Assembly: GCA_029891385.1 (NCBI GenBank)
Contig: CM057230.1
Coordinates: 50,943,414 to 51,007,413, forward strand
Length of the DNA stretch: 64,000 nt
Reading direction: 5' to 3'
Source: Erythroxylum novogranatense
Lineage: Eukaryota; Streptophyta; Magnoliopsida; Malpighiales; Erythroxylaceae
Each line of letters starts with the position of its first letter. Positions within the stretch are counted from its first letter, which is position 1. A program made the position numbers and the translations under genes. Below, piece after piece: positions 58,311 to 64,000 of the stretch. Below the pieces are notes generated by a model. The model had not been told where the DNA came from and did no database searches. It saw only the letters and a program-made list of their open reading frames with translations.

Positions 58311-59590
58311 AATTAGGCACACATAGTTGATTACCACAATACAAATATCCATCATGTCTATAAAATTTCTAGAAAGCAACATGTTCACAAGAAACATACA
58401 CAGTAGCAAAATCATCATCAGAAATATACATGTCCTTAAGCTGCTCAAATCCTAATAATTTAGAACTAAGAGCAGAAATTAAGGAATATCTCCTAAATAA
58501 AGCATCATCTACCACATTTTCCTTCTCTTTCTTGTAATGTAGCACATACAGAAATGTCTCCAGAAACTCCACCCAAATGGCATGTCTCTTGTTTAGCTTG
58601 CCTGTCCTTTTAAGTGCTTTAAGGACTCATGATTCGTCCGAATGACAAACTCTCTAGGTTAAAGGTAATGTTGTCACACCTCCAATGCTCTCACCATAGC
58701 ATAAAGTTCCTTGTCATTGGTCGGATAATTGAGTTATGCACCACTCAGTTTTCACTGAAATAAGCTACTGGTTTGTTTTCTTGCAAAAGCACAACACCTA
58801 TACCAATACTAGAAGCATCACTTTCAACCTCAAAAGCTTTCTTAAAATCAGATAAACATAAAATAGGAGCAAAACACAATTTTGCTTTCAACAAATTAAA
58901 CGCATGCTCTTGTTACGTACCCCATGTAAACACTTTAGGAGGTCCATGAAAACTCCTCAGCTCACTAGCACTCTTAGGCGTCGACCATTCTTAGATAGCC
59001 TTCACCTTCTCCTTATCAATCTCAACTCCTTTAGAACTGAATACAAACTCTAATAATACAAGCCTATCAATGCAAAAAGTACACTTCTTAAAGTTCGCAT
59101 ATAGTTTCTCTTGTCTCAATACATCCAAAACACATCTCATATGCATGACATGCTCATCAAGATTAGTACTATATATCAAGATGTCATCAAAGTAAACAAC
59201 CACAAATTTTCCAAGAAATGCACATAACACATGATTCATCAACCTTATAAAAGTGCTGGGTGCATTAGTTAAACCAAATGGCATAACTAACCACTCAGAC
59301 AACCCATATTAAGTTTTAAAAATAGCTTTTTATTCATCTCCTAGTTTCATTCTTATCTGGTGGTGGTATCCACTTTTCAAATAAATTTTAATAAAGATAA
59401 ATGTAGCATGCAATTCATCAAGCATATCATTTAACATAGGAATAGGATGACGATACTTTACAATGATTTTGTTGGCAGTTCTATAGTCTAATACATCCTT
59501 CAGGTCCCATCTTTCTTTAACACTAGCAACACAGGCACTACACAAGGGCTCAAGCTCTCCCTCATATACCCCTTTTCTAGTAACTCACCC
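58311..59590 (-). pseudogene. Ty3/gypsy RT and RNase H, proximal half of the split pol
   Basis: Minus strand: RT from about 59590 ([49 protein letters not shown]), then [20 protein letters not shown] and the catalytic YFDD in [11 protein letters not shown] (59205-59180 region) with FKKCTF following. RNase H lies at about 58960-58570. The tail ENVVDDALFRRYSLISALSS, then CEHVAF and a YRHDGYLYCGNQLCVPNCSL remnant, reaches 58311, where the gene is cut by the microsatellite. Stops near 59300, 58980 and 58620. Confidence 0.88.
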
Positions 59591-59592
59591 AC

Positions 59593-60306
59593 CTACTTTT
59601 GAAGGTCCTTAGTCTCCTCAACATTACTCCTATAAGCTGGGCGGTTTGGAATTTGAGCTCTAGGCACAAAATCAATCTGGTGCTTTATGCCTCTCAAGAG
59701 TGGCAGTCCCTTAGGCATCTCCCCATGAAAGACATCAATATAATCCTGTAAAAGAGAAGAAAATACACTAAGCAAAGTATCAAAAGGGTTAGTTTCAGAA
59801 ACCAAACACTCTCTGTACCTTACAACTACTAGTGCTCTTTTCTCTCTAGTTGCTATTCGCAAATCTCTTTCCTTGGCAAACAAGCTCACTTTTCTCTCTT
59901 TCTTTCCACTCTTCCTTTCACTCACTGAGCTCTTCTCTCTTGCACATCCCACTTTCTTTTCCTCACCTGTGCAACCACTCCCCTTTGGACTTGTCTTATT
60001 TTTCTTTTGGGCCTTTTTTCTCTCTTCAATTTTTTGAAGCTCACTACTCGATCCCTCCTCACTTTTACTTGCTTTTAATTGGTCCAAGTATAATTTATGA
60101 GGTGATAAAGGTACAAAACTGAAATTCCTACCTTTAAAATTAAAAGAGTACCTATTGGTATATCTATCATGTGCTTCCCTCCTATCAAACTGCCAAGGTC
60201 TCCTAAGTAACATATGACCAGCCTCTATGGGTATGACATCAGACAACACCTCATCCTCATATCTACCCACTGAAAATGACACTAACACTTGCATGGTCAC
60301 TTTCAC
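59593..60306 (-). pseudogene. Ty3/gypsy protease C-terminal and pre-RT region, 237 codons open
   Basis: Contains VLVSFSVGRYEDEVLSDVIP and MLLRRPWQFDRREAHDRYTN, the segment that follows the active-site Asp in this plant gypsy family, then a Lys/Glu-rich linker and LSVFSSLLQDYIDVFHGEMP and LPLLRGIKHQIDFVPRAQIP leading into RT. The protease active site upstream (about 60306-60470) is in other frames and damaged. Confidence 0.8.
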
Positions 60307-60467
60307 TTCAACGTTATCATTAAACCATTGTAACCTTTATGGCTCTAGATGTTTCCTACAAGATAATCTTAATTTTTCTGCATGGTCACACTAGTTACAT
60401 AGGTATAACTTCCACCATCAATGATCAGGTTGCACACTTTGCCACCAACTATACACCTCGAATGGAA

Positions 60468-61309
60468 TCATTTTTCTCTCTGATATAAAATCTCATCTCT
60501 AGCCCGAGTACTCAACACTCTACTAACTATAAGCAATTCACCCGTGGCAGCCCTCTCAACACAATCATCATCATCATAACTATCATCACAATAAGGAAAT
60601 AATTCGGCATCACATGTATCATCATCATAATCTATCACCCCATTATTCCTCATATACATTACTTTCTTATTAGGGCATTGTGATGCAATATGTCTATGAC
60701 CCAAACACCTAAAACATTTAGTGCTCGAATGTTTACTAGAAGAAGCTTGGGAATTAGGTGTATCTTTAGGGTTAGACCCTACATTTTATTTTTTATGTGT
60801 CTCCTTGAAGTCTAGCCCCTTGTCTTTTGACTTCTCCTCTCTCTTGGGCCATTTTGAACTCCATGATTGGCTAGAATTCACCCCACTCCTTGCTACCACT
60901 CTAGTTTTGATTTGCTTCTCCACCTTTATGGCCATATTTACCATGTCCTCAATCTCTACATAGTGTTGCAATTTTACCACATTAGCTATCTCCCTGTTCA
61001 ATACACTCAAGAACCATGCTATGGTTGCCTCTAGATCCTCCTCTATATTAGCTCGGATATAGCCATCTCCATCTCCTTATAGTATTCCTTCACTGATTTA
61101 GACCCCTGAATGAGTCTCTGAAGTTTTTGATGCATCTCCCTATAAGAATATGATGGTATAAACCGCTTTCTTGTGTAAGCCTTCATGCCTGCCCAAGTAG
61201 TGATTGGTCTCTTCCCATTTTGCCTACTGGAAGTCACCAACTAGTCCCACCATATCGATGCATAGTTAGAAAAATTAATATCGAATCTTGATGGATTTGA
61301 GGTCTCCAT
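60468..61309 (-). pseudogene. Ty3/gypsy gag with CCHC remnant, N-terminally deleted
   Basis: An ATG at 61309-61307 opens METSNPSRFDINFSNYASIW, which runs in frame through a TAG at 61243-61241 into the gag core (KAYTRKRFIPSYSYREMHQK; LIQGSKSVKEYYKEMEMAIS), then NREIANVVKLQHYVEIEDMV (61010 on). The knuckle remnant GHRHIASQCPNKK is at about 60704-60666, followed by an acidic Asp-rich stretch. About 100 residues usual before the core are absent. Stops at 61043 and elsewhere. Confidence 0.8.
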
Positions 61310-61346
61310 CTCGCATATCATATAGCTTAGATCGCTGTGCTCTTTT

Positions 61347-64000
61347 TGTTGAGCACCGATTCCGGAACCTAACTCTTGCGAAAACAGGAAGCCTGAGCGT
61401 ATTATCCTATAGGGTTATTGCCATGAACCCTTATTAGGCATCATACTACAAGGGTGGTGTGCCCCATGACAATCAAACATCAAAACAAACTTATTACTCC
61501 AACTCAACTATATACGCGGAAGTCAATATGAACATACATAATCGAACTTCTTCAATCTATCATTTCATTTCTAAAGCAATAGAGTTTGAAAAACTTTATT
61601 TACATATCAAAAGTCACACCATTAGCTTATTACAAAATACAATTAACAAATTTTCGAAAGTTTCCTTAGGCTCTTGATCACTTGGTCTCATTTTCTTCAC
61701 TTGAAGATGGGACAGAAGGGGGGTGAGTTTAAAAGCTCGTGACTAAAAAGTTTATAACGAGGAATAAGCAAAATCATTGAAATGTGTCATTTTTCATAGA
61801 AAATTTATAAAGAGCATAGTTCTCAAATTTTCAAACAAATTCACAATCTTAACTCAAACTCATAGTTTAAATATCATCACACAACACTTAATTATGCACC
61901 ATTCATGACTATGCAAAGATGCAATGCATAAAAAATAGCTCGAGAGTTCCGTGGAATAAAATGGATAAATCGAAGTTTATACCGTAAATAAAACAAGTCC
62001 GATTTCCCAGGATCTTGTGGCCTCAAGCGAGCAGTTGGGAGAAGGCTATATGTCGACATGCACATGACTAATGAAACGTTTCTCTCTTACCGAAACATAA
62101 GCAAATTTATGCTCAAATCATTTCATCATACTTTCATGCTTCTTCTTCTTTTCCAAATGTACAAAATGCCATGACAATTTTCAAGGCATAACATAAAATG
62201 TTTCAATGCATTTCCATCTTTATTTTAAAATTCATCAACAAAATTCATATACTGAAACATGTAACAGTTTTGCAAATCATTCAAAAGCAATAAAAGCAAC
62301 ATTTATGAAGTAATTGAAATAATTTTATTTTCTTGATTTGGAAGAAAACATTAATGGCTCATTACTCAATTATAAACATGAAACCCACCTTGATTTCCTT
62401 GATTATGGATTTGCTCAAAAAGTCTCTTCCCTTGTTTCTCTTGCCTCCTTTGATCCCTTTATACAATGACAAAATTCTCACTCAATAGGGTTTTCAATTG
62501 AAAAATCCCTCAAGCACAATCACTAAAATTGGTCTAGAATACTTAAACCCAAGCATTTTCTAAACTCCATGAACTAAAATCCTTCCAAAAATCCAAAAGA
62601 TTTAAAATGATCTTACATTCTTCACCAAATGAAGGGATCCTTAGCTCAAAGGGAAACTCTTCTCTTCCTCTTCCTTTTTTCCTTTCTTGAACAACTTCAA
62701 AATCTCTTTTGAAGATTAAGAAAAGTGTAACCCTAGCTTGTTTTCTCTCTTTTCTCTCCTTCTTCTCTCTTCTCTTTGTTTCTTCGCCCCCAATTTCGTT
62801 CTTGCTTCTTCCTTAAAAGCAAGACCATAATTTCATCTTCCTTTTATGCCCTTAATGAGTCCAAAAAGTCAAATTTATCCTTCCTTATAGGCTTATATTC
62901 TTTTAATCTTAAGTGTCTTATAAAAAATACCCTTGAACATTCTGACATAACCCTTTCTTCTAGAAAATTTTCTTTGTTGTCTTAAATTTCTAAAGTCACC
63001 AAAATCAATCCATTTGGTTCAGTGATTTGAAAGATACACTTTAAACATTTTTGGACTACTCTTGTCCAAATCAGCATACTATGCACAACTTCTATCGGAA
63101 ATTTAAGCCTCTTAGAAACTGAATTTGATTTCAAATCATTCATACCATTTGTAGCTCCATGTCTCTAGTTTATCTTGAAATAAGAATCATCTTATTCAAA
63201 GCTCTACTGATCCAAAAATCATCAAAATATTAAAGCATGTTTGATAAAATATCCAATTCCTACTCTTCCAATCGATACCCTTACTTGATTTAATACATCT
63301 TTTTCACATCAATACCAAAATCTAGAACCTTTCATTGAGATGTAAAAACAAAAGTGTTAGGAATCTAAGGGTTCAAGAATCACTTCATTTGGAGGTTGGA
63401 TAGCAAAATTATGGTCGAAAGAATCAAACAAGATTTGGTTCTCAATCATATCAAACTTGTCTCGGGACAAATGAAATAACTTTCACTAGAGATGTTGGAT
63501 TAAGATTATCTTAGGATGATTTTAAAGATAACTTTAAGATATACAACTTTGAAGAATACCTTGAGGTCAGAGTTTATCATATGAATGGTCAAAATGGACT
63601 AGAAAATAGGATTAACCGAAGCCAAAGGAAAAAACAGAAGAATGGAAAAAGATAGAATAAGTGGGAAAATTACTATAACTTTCCCTACAGATATTAGATT
63701 AAGATGTTCTTCATGTGGTTTTAAAGAAGACTTCAAGATCTACAACTTTCATGAAGACCTAGAAGATAGATTTTATTTTTTGAAGGGTCAAAAATGGAAC
63801 AGAAGATAGGTACAGATGAAGTCAAATGAAAAAGTAGAAGAATGGAAAAATACAGAACAAGTTGAAAAATTGCTATAACTTTCCCTACAGATATCGGATT
63901 AAGATATTCTTTATATGGTTCAAAAGAGGACTTCAAGATCTACAACTTTCATGAGACTTTGAAGACAAATTCTATCGTTTGGAGGGTCGAAAATAAACCA
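61347..64000 (-). repeat. Long gypsy-type LTR, running off the window
   Basis: On the minus strand the region ends CGGTGCTCAACA at 61347, four bases before AGAGCACAGCGATC. The latter looks like the inner part of a tRNA-Met primer site whose first bases are deleted. The body contains GGGGGGTGAGTTTAAAAGCTCG near 61717, related to the giant LTR near 54479, and repeated CAACTTTCATGAAGAC-like modules. No genes recognised in 2.6 kb. The outer end is beyond the window, so LTR status is inferred. Confidence 0.55.
63475..64000. repeat. 200-bp tandem repeat, about 2.6 copies visible
   Basis: The block CTATAACTTTCCCTACAGAT occurs at about 63673 and 63873, with a diverged first copy at about 63475 (AACTTTCACTAGAGATG). 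Each unit also holds GACTTCAAGATCTACAAC and GAAGAATGGAAAAA. The array continues past the window end. Copies 2 and 3 are clearly closer to each other than to copy 1. Confidence 0.88.

Noticed and set aside
57777..58312. Long open frames of poly-Leu/Ser (plus) and poly-Asn/Asp (minus)
   Set aside because: They are translations of a triplet microsatellite, not genes.

Overview
The window is nuclear DNA of a eudicot plant. The evidence is a plastid-type adenylate isopentenyltransferase (cytokinin synthesis) and a VQ-motif regulator, set in AT-rich intergenic DNA packed with typical angiosperm transposable elements: L1 and RTE LINEs, Ty3/gypsy, Ty1/copia, CACTA and hAT. I cannot name the species. 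Only two intact protein-coding genes are convincing, the VQ gene (31668-32372, minus) and the IPT gene (43866-45002, minus). Two weaker multi-exon candidates exist: a 46-codon gene at 2270-2838 (minus) and an unrecognised, probably decayed gene at 41803-43702 (minus).

Layout. 1-3240: AT-rich DNA with two short tandem duplications and the small two-exon candidate. 3265-7236: an L1-type LINE (plus) that is 3' truncated inside its reverse transcriptase. 7237-10616: AT-rich DNA with a recurring GTCAC...GTGAC palindrome. 10622-20643: a structurally complete Ty3/gypsy element of Tat type on the minus strand, with LTRs, a CATTG target duplication, a tRNA-Lys primer site, a polypurine tract, decayed gag-pol, a 78-bp tandem array and an antisense extra ORF that has its own TATA box. 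20649-30766: decayed repeats, including a hAT transposase relic and LINE relics. 30775-31302 and 34924-35109: two hAT-type MITEs flanking the VQ gene. 35978-40829: a CACTA element filled with nested gypsy and copia fragments. 41803-45002: the candidate exons and then IPT. 45990-48960: RTE and L1 relics.

49704-61309: one minus-strand Ty3/gypsy gag-pol, cut in two near the RNase H/integrase junction by about 7.4 kb of inserted DNA. The insert (50941-58310) holds a non-autonomous gypsy element with a 4.26-kb LTR and only about 0.55 kb between primer site and polypurine tract, a small inverted stub of its own LTR, and a roughly 445-bp compound triplet microsatellite. 61347-64000: a further long LTR, running off the window and containing 200-bp tandem repeats.

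The retroelement ORFs are broken, and many of the in-frame stops look like C-to-T or G-to-A changes, as expected of methylated, silenced plant transposons. The most unusual structures are the giant-LTR/mini-internal gypsy element and the antisense gene of the Tat element. No CRISPR array, tRNA or rRNA gene was seen.
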